Shown here: positions 1 to 12,295 of the stretch, in pieces
Position numbering within the stretch: position 1 is the first letter of the stretch
Layout: each line of letters opens with the position of its first letter
Assembly (NCBI GenBank): GCA_030063045.1
Contig: JAQSEB010000164.1
Coordinates: forward strand, 496,001-560,000
Origin: Pratylenchus scribneri
Lineage: Eukaryota > Nematoda > Chromadorea > Rhabditida > Pratylenchidae
Direction: 5' to 3'
Length of the DNA stretch: 64,000 bases
Made by a program: the position numbers and the translations under genes
The notes under the pieces: generated by a model
The model's database searches: none
What the model saw: the letters and a program-made list of their open reading frames with translations, nothing else
Told to the model about the DNA's origin: nothing

Positions 1-3000
1 TCAGAAATACGCGAGTGAAAAGTGATTCAATTCGGACAAAACCAGCCACCCCTTCATCAATAAGAAATAAAAATCTTTCATTTCGCCCAACTGATTCAAT
101 CAGAGCGGCAAATGGGAAAAAAGTGAGTGACAAAAATTGATAAAAAAAAATTCTCAAAAATAAAAATGAAATTTATAGAAATGGAAAACACCAGATAATG
201 GAAAAGCATCATTGGTCGTAGGAGAAGATGATATTGAAACCGTTCGATTCGATTGTGTCGCGGGGATATGGGAAATTGGAATTGGTGAAATATGGCATAT
301 GCCAAAAGGAGGGCAGGCAAGAGAAGTGACAAATGAATATGATGTCATTCAACAAGAAAAAATTCGCAAATTAATTCAAATATTGAAGAAGGAGGGTCCA
401 ATCAATGATGTCAACCAGAGCCCTGCAATCCTAGAATTCAATTCAACCGGTGGCTCCATCCGAACCAATGCTGCTGCAATCGGAGGAGGAAATGCAGGGC
501 CATCTTCATCTGGCTCAATTCGTACAATACCAAAAGGCTCAATTCGAACATCATTTCCTAAACCTGGATCGATTAGAACACAATCAATAAGATCGAAGAT
601 GGCGGGTAAGTTTTTAATTACAATTATATTTTTTAAAATAATTTAACTTTAGCCGATAAACATATTGTAGCCGGGAAGACAGTAAAGCAAAATCCGGCAT
701 TGTTACCGCCTGAAAATGTCGACAATACAATTAAGCCAGCATTTCCAACAAATGAAGCTGGTAAATGAAAAAATTCTAATGGAATTTAAAATTTTGAAAA
801 TAATGATTAAAAATTATGGCTTTTTCCATAGATGCCCAAATCTTAAACCCAATTGATAGATTTGATATATTTCCTCCTACAATAAAAAATGTTAGGATGT
901 CGCCGTTAAAAGTTAGATTAATTGAATGTAAATTATTTGGCATAGTTTTCTGAAACAAAAAATCGGTTTAAGACAAAATTGCCAGATCGATTTTTTTATT
1001 TAAAATATATACTTTTTTTTAGGGGTCAAATCTTTGGATATAAAAATGGACTATTTCAAAGTTTTGTGTTATTTTTAACTATTGTTTATTTTTTCTTTTT
1101 TTTTAAGACCATATCAGATTTATCCATATTGGGCCAATTTTTTGTAAAAATTTTTTCCTTAAGGTTTAAAACTGAAAAAAATGGATTCTCAAATATTATC
1201 AATTTTGCCCATTTGTTAACATGAAAATTAATTTGAATTAATCCTAACAATTATACCAAAATTTTAATTTTATCTAAATTCTTTATTTTGAAAAAAAATC
1301 AGGCAATCCTGGTTTATAAATAAGGTTATTTTGACTATATTTAAAAGTGCCAAGCCCCGTTGGGATGGCGAATTATAAAAATTTTAAAATGTCTTTTTTC
1401 ATTATCACATATCAAAATTTCAAATTATATGCTCTATTTTTGGGGCATATTAGCCTTTTTTTAAAAAAATATTTTTTTTATTAGAAAGTGCATCTGTAAC
1501 GTCGACTGTGAAAAAAATTGAAAATCAAATTTCATTTCTGATTTTGAAAGAACCAATTCAGATCATCGCAACACACAATGAATGTAAGAAATATTTTAAT
1601 AATTTTCAATTAAAATATATTACAATTTTGGGAAATAATTTTAATCATGGTATTAATAAATATAAGAATAAAGAACAATTAGAATTTTTTTAGATTCAAT
1701 TTATTTGATTAATTTTTTTATATAAATTTAATGAATCAAAAAATTATTTATGAGCATTTATTTTATGTTTTTAGCATATTTTTTTGATCTTTGATTTATT
1801 TTTATATTTTTCTTTGAATATTTTATTAAACTATGGAATAAACCAAAAATAACCCATTTTGAGCTTTCCAATATTAATTTTTTGGAAAATTTCGCAAAAA
1901 TCTTACATAAATCCCTATTTTGCGATTTAAATCAAATAAAAATCCTCTTGTTTATTAAAAAAATTTCACTATGATACAAAATTTCTTATATAAATAATAT
2001 TGATTAAAATTGTACCGCAGTAAATTTTCTATAAGAAATTTTTATGTTCATAAATTTCAGAGAATTATCCTATAAAAAATGTTTTGGATGGGCTTCAAAT
2101 AGAAACTATACGTATTTGGTTTCTTCTGTTTTTTATTATACTATAAATTCCAATAATCTCATGGAATTTCTAAAAATTTTATGAGGTTCCGCGACAATTC
2201 GTCATTGCGAAAATTCGTCTTCACGATTATCCGTCACGACAATTCGTCACAAATTTTTTTTTGTTGAAAATTATAAATCATTATGAATAAAATTTTAATA
2301 GCATTCGACGCACCACGATGAGCTATTAAGTACGAATTTATCATTATTTTCGGGAAAAAATTCAAAATAAATAGTTATGGACGTTTATATTTTATATTTA
2401 AGTTTAATTAAAATTAGCACTTCGAGCTCTATCTTATGAAAATATATTCCATTTAATTAAAATTAGCACTTCGAGCTCTATCTTATGGAATCATATTCCA
2501 CCTAAAAAGATTGAATAAAAACTCTATATGTCCAAAAATTCATTTTAACTATTTTTTGGCCATTTTTTAGTATATGTGATGTAGAAATTTTTTTTTTAAT
2601 TAAACAATTTAAATTAATTTTTAAGACAAAAAATTGGTGACGAATTGTAGTGATGAATAATCATGGAGCCGAATTTTCGCGGTGACGAATTGTTGTGGTG
2701 ACGAATTTTCGTGCCACCATTTTATGAACATTATAAAAGTTTGTATTTGTAATATTAAAAAATATCTTTTCTATAAATCTCCACTATTTATTTCATCAAA
2801 GATATCTGTCGCAAATACGTTTTCAAATATTTGGAAGTATTTTTTGATCGTTTCAAATCACCACTTTCTGCGGAACCAGAACAATTGGAAATGTATATTG
2901 AACGAATGAAGAGGGACTGCTACTGTTACCTTGGCGATAATCGTAAATATTTTGCGAATGAAATTGGCTACAATTACTTCAGTGAAAACAAACTAGCCAT

Positions 3001-4299
3001 ATATGTTCACAAATTGTTCAAAGATTTGGAGAAACAAAAGAAAATGACAGAAAGAGCCAAAGCCATGATTGCCGTTGCATCATTATTCAAATTGACCGCC
3101 GAAATTCTGCAATCGATGCGGACCATAAATCCTTGGAATTTTTGCACATGTGATGGTATGTATTCTACATGTCCTAATTTTTTCTCAAGTTATTTGGGCC
3201 AAGCTTGGTATTTTCTGTAGATAAAATGAAAATTTTGTCACTATTAATATTGAAAAAAATAGAAATAAATTTAAAAATATCTCTAGGAATTTAAATTGTA
3301 AAAAACAAATTTTTTAGCAATTTGCATTAAATTAATCAAAAATTTTTAGTCTTTATCTTAAATCTAGATAAAAATGTATTGAATTTTCATGTATTTTTAT
3401 TCAACAGGTTGCAAGAAGAAAGATAGACCTTTATGCAACAAAATTACGGCCGACAATATACATACCATTGAAGAAATTGAAGGAAATGCCTTCAAAGTGG
3501 CTGAACGAGTTGAGGGAATGATGTAAGTTTCTTAAGGATAATTCCGATTTAAATTAATGCATTGGATAATATGAAAAAGGGAATCTATTAATTAATTTAC
3601 TAAGAAAATAATTGAATTTATCCAAAATTTTTCGTCTGGAAAAAATAAATATTGCTTCAAAAAAGACTAATTTTCGAGACTAATTCTTTTGGATAATTTT
3701 AGTCATTTTTGGGTAAATTATCATCTCTTAAAAAATTAAAACTTTTATGGGTTTATAGGAAAAATCAAATAAATCAATTTATATGTGCATTTAATTTTAA
3801 ATTTAAAAAAAACAATTTTTCATGATTAAATTTTTATGGAAACAATCCATAGGAAGTTTTAACGACAAACAAAATTTCTTACGAATAAAACGTTTTTTGA
3901 TAAATTAGTAAACAGTTTTAGAATCTACAAGTTATACCAATTTGTAGATATCATCGAGACGCATAAAATGATATATAAAATATCAGAATTTATTCCAAAA
4001 TTAAATTTTTAAATTCTAAAACTAGAAATACGGTTGAATATTTTAATTTGCCCATTTTTTATTTCAATGATATCTACAAATTGGTATAAAGTTTGTAGGT
4101 TTTAAAATCGATTTCTGATTTACTAAAAGTCAAAAAAATTTTTGTCAGTAAAAAAAGTTTTTTGTGGATATTATCGATAAAAAATATTTATCATTGGCAT
4201 TTATCAGACTAAAATTGTTTCATTAAAAAACATTTCAGTTACGCCGATATAACTGCCTTAATGAACGCATCAAATAAGAAGGAAAGCGACGAAGAATGA
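1..4299 (+). CDS. SIR-repeat protein A (5' end outside window)
   Basis: Multi-exon gene running in from the left edge. Supported exons: <1-122, 179-605, 653-760, 1485-1583, about 2802-3155, 3408-3522, 4239-4299 (TGA 4297-4299). Phases agree across 122/179, 605/653, 760/1485, 3155/3408 and 3522/4239. An exon near 2060 was looked for, but splicing 1583 to 2060 gives a stop, so the middle is unresolved. Exon 179-605 encodes a ~60-residue module with GIWEIGIGEIWHMPKGG and VTNEY, then Ser-Ile-Arg repeats (GSIRT four times). The first exon already holds SIR repeats (DSIRT, SSIRN, DSIRA), so a repeat block precedes the module. The C-terminal exons are helical with CYCYLGDN, CTCDGCKKK and an acidic end (NKKESDEE). 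It is a paralog of the gene at 5725. Function unknown; real gene likely, exact model moderate. Confidence 0.72.
2185..2725. repeat. Inverted-repeat element with ACGAATT-rich ends
   Basis: Left end has CGACAATTCGTCA, AAATTCGTC and CACGACAATTCGTCAC; right end has GTGACGAATTGTTGTGGTGACGAATTTTCG. Between them a ~50-bp unit containing ATTAGCACTTCGAGCTCTAT occurs twice (about 2404 and 2455). It lies within an intron of the SIR-repeat gene and has no ORF; probably a MITE-like element. Confidence 0.6.
3905..4130. repeat. Short inverted repeat, CGAGACGCAT family
   Basis: TTTTAGAATCTACAAGTTATACC...TTTGTAGATATCATCGAGACGCAT on the left is mirrored on the right (CAATGATATCTACAAATTGGTATAAAG). The same CGAGACGCATCGATTGGTATA theme recurs near 20180, 20570 and 32370. 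It sits in the last intron of the SIR-repeat gene. Confidence 0.5.
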
Positions 4300-5724
4300 T
4301 GAGAAAATAATTTATACAAATTATTTGTGCTGATGAAAAATGAACAATCAAAATTTTTTAAAATTTTAATTTCGAAATTGAAAAATTCGTCAATGTTTAA
4401 AATTTATTTTTAAGTTATAGTAAGATAAAAAAAAAGCAAAATCTATATAAAATTAAATAATCAAATGCGACTAAATTTTTTAAAAATTAATTTTTATGAA
4501 AAATCAAAATTTATCCAATTATATTTCATTTTTTTTGTTGGATGGTATGTTTTTAATATAAAAAATAATAAATCAACGAATAAGGCAACAGTTTCAAATT
4601 TTATTATCTGTATCCTACTCAATCCAGACCATTGATGTAGAAAATGCAATTTAAATTAATATAATTTTCTGGAGAATTGTTATTTAAATAGAGGCAGAAA
4701 TTAATTAAATTCATAGAAGAATGTCGCAAAATTATGCATGTTAATTTATGTGGCTAATTTTTGAGAAGGAGGAAATTTAAACAGATTTGGAAATAAAATT
4801 TCTGCTTAAAATTTAAAAAATAATCCATTTCTGCTGAAATCACAATCCACTAAAGCATTTTTTGAATCAATTTTAAAAAGATTTTTTAATCCCAGAAAAT
4901 ATTATTTTAAATTCCTAATAAAACTTAAACTATCTTTGGCAACTTAATTAATTTAAAATTTTATTATTGCATTTTAAACAGTCATGAGTTAATTTAAAAA
5001 ATCGAATATTTCAATTTCATAATTTTAAATAAATTTTTTTATCCTTCAAAAAATTTATAAACTATCTAAAAAATTGTAATATTAATTTAAGATAATTATA
5101 TTATAAAAATTTCGAATTTAAAAAGTGATAAAAATAATTTTGTAAAATGCCTATAAAATCATAATGATCTAATAATAATTTTTTGCAAAAAATATGATTA
5201 TTTTTTATTTAACTATAAATAAATATTTTATTCAAATTAAAAAAAAATTAATTTTATAATATAATTTTTATTTTTATTTACATTTTTTGTACAGAAAAAA
5301 CTATAATAATAATAATAACTTTATAGTTTTATAAATTTATAGGTAATTCATAAAATATCTGAAATAAAAATAAAAAGCCTATTTCATTCTAATTTTTTTA
5401 GATTATTTCAAAACTTAAAAATTTTTAGAATTTTCCTTTCTTAAAATCATAAATATTTATTATTATTATTATTTTTATAATTCTATAAGACAATAAAATA
5501 TTAAATATAGATCAATTAAAAATTAATTACGGATTCATTTCGCCTATTAAACTATAAAAATAAATTTTTATGAAAATAAAATGTCTTTATTTTTATTTTA
5601 AAATACAAATTATTATTATAGTTTTATAAATTTATTGCAAATAAATCTATAACAAAAAGCCATTTATATTTATTTAAAAAATTCATTTCCTTTCAGAAAT
5701 TATTAATTTTTTGAAGCCAAAAAA
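4300..5724. other. AT-rich spacer between the SIR-repeat paralogs
   Basis: Very AT-rich with many short A/T runs; no ORF, exon-like stretch or repeat unit was seen. It must contain the 3' end of the upstream gene and the promoter of the gene starting at 5725. Confidence 0.6.
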
Positions 5725-8700
5725 ATGACAAAAATATTTTTAATATTTATAATTGTCTTTCTAATGAATAAGTGCCACGGAAAGAAGGTAATTTTAATTT
5801 AAAAAATCAATTTAATTTTTATTTTAAAGGAATGGAAAGAACCGACGGATGCATTGCCAAAATTGGTGAAGAACGAACAAGATAAGGTTGAAACCATCCT
5901 CTACGACAGTCCATCCGAGGGGATATGGGAAATTGGAAATGGCGAAATATGGCATCAACCAAAAGGGGAAAAGGCAAAAGAAGTAACAAATGAATATAAG
6001 GCCATACCGGATGAAGAAATTCAAAATTTATTTAAAAAATTGAGGGCGAAGGGTCAATTCAATGTCGATAAGAGCCCTTCAATTTCAATCCGAAACCAAA
6101 TACAAAAGCAGCTGGGGAATCCGACTGATTCAATTCGACAATTCACCAAACCGAATAAGGGTGATTCGATAAGAAAAGTGGCAAAAGATGGCAATACATC
6201 GTCTTCTGCCTCCATTCGGCCTGCAAATGCAAATCCACAAAAAATAGATTCAATTGGGACAAATCATCCGACCAATCGTTCAATTCGCCATCCACAAAAT
6301 GTTTTACCAAATCCGCCTTCTGGATCAATTCGTTCAAAGAAAAGTGATTCATTCGGTCTCAATGATGCCCATAAATCGATGGAAATATCAATTCGTGATC
6401 AAAAAATTTCAGCAGCTGCAAAACAAAATCTACCCTTAAGTGATATGCATTTGAAGGCCGGTTTGACAATTCGTCCGGGTGAGTAAAATTTTTAAAATAA
6501 ATTCATATTTTTTACATATATTTTTTATTGTTTTATTTCATAAAAATTATTTAAATTTAAATAGTTAATTGCTCAGCAGGCGCTCGCCCTATCGGGCGTG
6601 CTTGTGAGCTAGTCAATATCTTTTATCTAATCTATTTTTTTCTTCTCTAAATTCTATTCCTAAATCCTAACAAATTCTTCTTTCATAACATTTATTAAAA
6701 TATTCCATTCATGCATAATTGTTAAACTATTGTAGCTAAAATCGGTTTAATCCAATTTTCTATTGAACTATTATAATTTATAACTGTAAATGAAAACGGA
6801 TTAATCAAGGATAGGAATATTCTATGGCATATTAATATAATTATGGAATTCAACAATTCTTGTTATATTATAATTATTATGATAATATCTAATTTGAAAA
6901 TAAGAATATTTAATTTGGTTTAAAAAATTTTAATAATTTTGAGCCAAAGTCAGAAAGATGGTTTTTAATTTAGAATAAAAAACAATACAAATTATATGAC
7001 ATTCGATAAATCTTGAAGAGATCTATCGATTAGATACATTGTTTTGAGGGCATAAGTTAAATTCCCTAAATTAAATATTCTTAAAATTAAAATTACTTTA
7101 AAAAAGAGCTATTAATAATTTAATTTAAAATATTCTGACAAAATGTTTAGGCGACGATCCTCGAACCGTGCCGGTGCCAAAATCAATTAGACATATTTAC
7201 GAATTGAAAAAAGGTTCAACTGGCACATCAATCAAGGCAGCAGGTTCAATTCGGGCAAATACACAGGGAAATTCCTTGCCCATTTCTGCATCGGAGCCAA
7301 ATAAAAACTTTCCGCAAATATCCGCTGACGAGCAAGCCCAAGAATCCGGGCCAAGCGATTTTTTGAGAATTCCGAATTTATTGGTAGACTCCGTTCGAAA
7401 GGGCATGGCATTTTTGAAATTGGGCTCGGCCACTGATGGTGGAATTTATTTAAATATTTTAATTTTAATAATTATTGAATTTACAATAAATTTCTTCTAT
7501 TTAAATAATAAAATTTAACATTATTTAGGAAAATAATGGCTTATTTAATTAATTCGATTTAAAATAAAAATGGTAATTTGATTTTTAAATTTTCAGATAC
7601 AGAAATATTGGAAAAATATGTAACAGAGAGAAATATCATCGATATTAGTGAGTTTTATTTTTTTTATCAATCACGAAACCGATAAAATCTTTTCAACAAA
7701 TTATAAATAATATCGTTATATTAAAATTTAAATATTCATTTTTCAAAGTTATTATATATAAATCAATGATAATATTATTTCAAAAGCTAAATGATAATTA
7801 AATATTCTTTACCAAAAAATTTTCCTAAATATTTTTCAATTCTATTTATTTGAATTATTTATCAATATAGAATATAAATGGCAACCCATTGTTGAGTACA
7901 TTGAGCTGCTATGTTTATATGTGCAAAGAAATAACATGGCGAAATTTCGCATCGCCGAATTCGCCGGATTCTTGGTGGACTCGGGAATTGATGCTCGATT
8001 GCCAGCGTTATGGAAGAGATTAGGCAAAATTATTGATAGAGAGCCACCGCATGATGAAGCCAGTAAAACGCAAATTGCATTAATCACATTGGGGGGCATG
8101 AACCAAATGTTGCGTGGCAACATGTTGACCGACGCCACTGAGCTTTTGAACGAAAAAGAATTACCATTGGAAGAGACGGAACGTGAAATCCAGAGGAATG
8201 CAATCCTAATAAATTCGTGTGTTTTCAAATCACGGATGGGATCGAAATTTTGATTTTCGGTTTCGATCGTCCAAATTTCGATATTTTATTTTAGTTTGAA
8301 TTTTGAAAAATGTATAATTTCGAAAAGGGCCCAAAAAGCAGAGTGGAGACTGGAGACTATTTGCTAGTATTTTATCAAAAATGTGGACAATTTTTTGAAA
8401 ATAATTCCCTTTTTAATTCTAATTTACTTTTCTTCTATAAGAATGGTCATTTTTGTTCATGAAAATGTTAAATTAATATTTACGCTTTGAATAAATGATT
8501 GGTACGCTATTTGTCAAAACGGCGCGATATGTCAAAAATTTTTGTATACACTATTTCAAACCCGTAAGCCCATAGTCTCCCTAGCCCCTACTCTGATTTT
8601 GACAAATCGCGAAGTTTTGAAAAAACGCATCCCACCCCAATTGAGCGTATAATAAAAATGGCCAAAATAAGGAACAAATAAAAAAATTCTTAAAAAAAAT

Positions 8701-9323
8701 TATTTAAAAAATTGGAAAATTTTATTCCAAAATATATTAAAGTAAATGTTGGTTTGTTTTTTAATTTTTTTATTTTGCTTTGGACTTTTACATTTAAAAA
8801 TACTTTAGAGTTATATTATAAATAGTCTGGAATTTTCTTGAGAATGGAACAACTAGGATTGGCCAATTTTTAAGTTGTGCCCAAATAATTGTTTGGATAA
8901 TATTGTTCGTAATCTCATTTAAATTTTTAAAAAATCTCATGGTACTTTGGCATTTTTTACAACAAATTTACAAATGAATTAAATTATACATTTTATCGAT
9001 ATATTTTAGTAAAAAAAATTAAGAATAGAGAAAAAAAACAAATATTTTTTCGCTAAAATTTTTTTTTCATTCTACCGAGCATATCTAAAAACATTTTTTT
9101 AAATAAATTTTTCCCCAAAAGAAACATCGACATCAACAGCATGGAAAGATGCATGCAATTGGTATTCGGCGAAATGGCACAAACATTCCATTTAATGTTG
9201 GTTGACATCGAAGAAACAGCTTATAATCTATTGGAATCATTTCGAAAAAAGGCAGTGCATACTGCTGATAAAAAGCCATCGAATTCAGCCACAGCAGCAA
9301 AAGGTGAGTTGAATGAAAAATAA
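5725..9323 (+). CDS. Secreted SIR-repeat protein B
   Basis: Exons 5725-5787, 5830-6478, 7151-7438, 7597-7647, 7871-8216, 9122-9303 or to the in-frame TAA at 9321-9323; all junction phases match. Exon 1 is exactly an N-terminal signal peptide (MTKIFLIFIIVFLMNKCHGKK), arguing for secretion. Exon 2 starts EWKEP and carries GIWEIGNGEIWHQPKGEK with VTNEY, the module shared with the upstream paralog, then at least ten SIR-like repeats (DSIRQ, DSIRK, ASIRP, RSIRH, GSIRS, ISIRD); exon 3 adds KSIRH, GSIRA and DSVRK. Exons 5-6 form a helical C-terminal domain (LPALWKRLGKIID, LFVQ-like segments, FGEMAQTFHLMLVD) without cysteines to speak of. The last exon ends at G|GTGAGT, a strong donor 20 bases before a stop, so a further exon may exist, possibly displaced by the foldback element at 9753. 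I do not recognise the family; by context a candidate secreted effector (inference). Confidence 0.85.
6573..6615. other. GC-rich hairpin in an intron
   Basis: GCTCAGCAGGCGCTCGCCC-TATC-GGGCGTGCTTGTGAGC folds on itself: outer GCTCA/TGAGC, inner CGCCC/GGGCG with a 4-base loop. It is strikingly GC-rich inside an AT-rich intron (6479-7150). No tRNA or known ncRNA shape fits. Confidence 0.5.
8335..8612. repeat. Imperfect inverted repeat in intron 5 of SIR-repeat gene B
   Basis: Left end AGCAGAGTGGAGACTGGAGACTAT is mirrored by CATAGTCTCCCTAGCCCCTACTCTG at the right. No ORF. It lies in the 8217-9121 intron. Confidence 0.5.
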
Positions 9324-9752
9324 GGAATTATTTCAATTGAATTTATACAATTGGAACAATTTAATTTGTTGAAAAAAATGCTGAAAATGTGGAAAAGACT
9401 ATTTAATTTAGCGAAAAAATTTAATAGTTTTAATGGTTTAATGGTTTACCATAGACCCTAAGAACTCGTCAAGAAGCACATTAAATAGTTATAATTTATC
9501 ATATTATGATAAAAATAAGTTTAATTGTTTAAACCTATTATCTTTTTTGGTTCGAAATTAAAATAAAATTGGATAAAGGGCAAACAAAATTATTCTCCCA
9601 ACATCTCGATGAGATTGTCGATTGTTATATTATTTGGGGAAAATAGACAAATTAAAAACCATTATGAAACATATTTCTTTCGACAAATTTAATAGTCTTT
9701 TCGCTATTTTAAAATATTTTTCCCGTCTTTTAAATATTTGCCATATATATAT

Positions 9753-11085
9753 GTTGCGGCCAATACTGATTACCGGCCAAAAACTGATTTTGGCCGGCCA
9801 AAACTGATTTTGGCCGATTTTCGGCCAAAACTGATTATGGCTAGCCAAAACTGATTTTGGCTAGCCAAAAGTGATTGTGGCTAGCCAAAACTGATTATGG
9901 CCGGCCAAAACTGATTATGGCCGGCCAAAACTGATTATAGCCGGCCAAAACTGATTGAAGATGGAAATAGAGGGATTAAGGTGGATATGGGGGGATAAGC
10001 CGGATTAAGCCCAGAAATTGAAGGGAAATGGCCCGCAGGGTCAGTGGGATGTAGGGGAAGTGTCTGATAGTGCGCGGGATATAGCTGGATATAGGAGGAT
10101 TAAGGTGGATATGGGGGGATAAGCCGGATTAAGCCCAGAAATTGAAAGGAAATGGCCCGCAGGGCCAGTGGGGTGTAGGGGAAGTGTCTGATAGTGCGCG
10201 GGATATAGCTGGATATAGGAGGATTAAGGTGGATATGGGGGATTAAACCGGATTAAGCCCCGGAATGGACGGGAAATGGTCCAAAGGGCCAGTGGAAGGT
10301 CGGGTAGTGCCTGAGAGTGCGCGGGATATAACCGGATATTGGGGGATTAAGGTGGATAAGGGGGAATTAAGCCGGATTAAGCCCCGGAATAGATGTAGTA
10401 TTAGGCTCAAATTCCTATACCGAGCCGCTGACGGCTCTTGATTGGTCATCCTGGCCCTAACCCTATCCCCTAAATAGGTTTAATCCGGCTTAATCCCCAT
10501 TATCCACGTTAATCCCCCTATATCCTGCTATATCCCGCGTGCTCCGAACTCCTAAACCCCTAGATCCCATGCCGCCCCTAACCATAACCCTAATCCCTAG
10601 CCCCTAGCTAATCTTAATCCGGCTTAATCCCCCTTAATCCACGTATATCTTCATATATCCGGGGCTTAATCTCGCGCCGTCTACAGGCCTCTGTTACACT
10701 TCCCCGACGTTCCAGTGGCCTTCCTTCCGGGCCATTTCCCATAGATTTCAGGGCTTGATCCAGCTTAATCCCCTTATATCCACCTTAATCCCTCTATATC
10801 CGGCTTAATCCCGTGCACTATTAAGGCCTTCGACATCTTTCTCCGACCTTCCTGTGGCCTTCCGGACTATTTCCATTCCATTTCGGGGCTTAATCCGGTT
10901 TAATCCCCCCATATCCAGCTTAATCCCTCTATTTCCATCTTCAATCACTTTTGGCTAGCCAAAATCAGTTTTGGCTAGCCAAAATCAGTTTTGGCTAGCC
11001 ATAATCAGTTTTGGCCGAAAATCGGCCAAAATCAGTTTTGGCCGGCCAAAATCAGTTTTGGCCGGTAATCAGTATTGGCCGCAAC
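9753..11085. mobile_element. Foldback element, 1.33 kb
   Basis: Ends are mirror images: GTTGCGGCCAATACTGATTA at the left and its complement at 11066-11085, both flanked by ATATATAT. Subterminal arrays of (GGCC/GGCTA)GGCCAAAACTGATT and the complementary array lie on each side. The centre is GC-rich: a unit of about 150 bp containing GGATTAAGGTGGATATGG and AAATGGCCCGCAGGG is repeated about three times on the left and appears inverted on the right. No transposase ORF. The architecture matches foldback elements; composition is unlike the rest of the window. Confidence 0.8.
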
Positions 11086-11119
11086 ATATATATATTAAAT
11101 TTCATTAAGGATATCAATT

Positions 11120-11790
11120 TTTCTGCCGGTAAATTTAATTCTTTTTGTCAGAAAAGAGTTTTCTTCTTTTCTCCTTCCTCATGCCTATCAGACAAAATAA
11201 AACCGTTATGCCATATTTCATTAGTGCGCGGAAGTCAAAAATGAAGTGCGTGGACCAGTTAGGTCAAACCGGTTTAAAAGTTTGGATTTGGTAAAATATG
11301 GGGTTTTTTGATGTTGGAGAACACGAATTTGAAGTTTATTTCATCTTTTGGGTCGGTTCCGATGTTAAAACCGGTAGTGCGCGAAACCGGGGTTTACTTT
11401 TTATACTTCCGGCTTCGCGAGATCCCTATCTATTTCCGGGGCGTTAACTTATCTAGTAATGCTCTTAAACTCTACCAGAGTTGAACCGAAACCGTTCAAA
11501 CCCAAACTTGCGCACAACCAGTTTAAATATCCAAAGATGCCTAAACCTAAAAACCACAAATTCGTGTTCCCCATCATCGAAAACCCCATATTTTACCAAT
11601 TCCAAATTTTTAAACCAGTTTGGCCAAACCGGCCCGCGGAACTCCATCTTGACTTCCGCGCACCCATGGAATGTAGAAAAACCGTTTTATTTTGTCAGAG
11701 AGACATGAGGAAGGGACAGAGAAGAAGGGAAAAACTTTTCCGGCAAAAAGAATTGAATCTTCCTGCAAAAAAATATTTGCCTTTCATTAA
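11120..11790. repeat. Degenerate inverted-repeat element
   Basis: Left arm (about 11124-11205: TTTTTCTGCCGG, CTTCTTTTCTCCTTCCTCATG, CAGACAAAATAAAACCG) is mirrored at about 11680-11785. Inner arms with GTTTGGATTTGGTAAAATATGG are mirrored near 11590. The long ORFs here are products of the repeat, not genes. Confidence 0.6.
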
Positions 11791-11856
11791 TAATTTTCAT
11801 TTATGTGATCGATTTCGTTTGAGTATCATTAGGCATGTTACCACATTTGCAACCCG

Positions 11857-12187
11857 ATATTTGCAGACGAAACCATATGGTGCAGATGATGGTAAAGCTG
11901 TTTTGGCATTGTTTATGGCATATTATTAAGCAAAAAATTGGCTATAAAATGATATCAAATGCAATTGGCCAATATTGATATTCACCGAGTTATGGCCAAA
12001 AAAAACAAATAAAAACAAGATTTTAATTAAACAAACGGTTTTTTTGCCATAACTGGGTGAATATTCGACATTGGCCAATGTATTTAATGTCATTTTAGAG
12101 CTAATTTTATGCTTAATAATATGCCATAAACAATGCCACAACAGTTTTACCACCATCTACACCAGACCCTTTCGTCTGCAAATGTTG
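11857..12187. mobile_element. MITE, 'gagttatggcc' family, copy 1
   Basis: Arms TTTGCAGACGAAA...GGTAAAGCTGTTTTGGCATTGTTTATGGCATA and complement, with the internal pair CACCGAGTTATGGCC / GGCCATAACT(C/G)GGTG flanking a short loop. About 330 bp, no ORF. Other copies: 13190-13550, 16025-16280, 46668-47010. Confidence 0.75.
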
Positions 12188-12295
12188 GTAAGCCATCATT
12201 AAGCTAGAAAGAATCGCTGAAAGATGATTCAACTGGAATATAATATAGATTCTTTAATATACCAATAAAGAATGTAAATAAAATAATTTGTTCAG

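Noticed and set aside
6573..6615. tRNA
   Set aside because: The hairpin lacks a cloverleaf and a T-loop motif, and its length is too short.
11459..11929. 156-codon ORF on the + strand
   Set aside because: It lies wholly in a degenerate inverted repeat and MITE; both strands and several frames are open, and the peptide follows the repeat structure.
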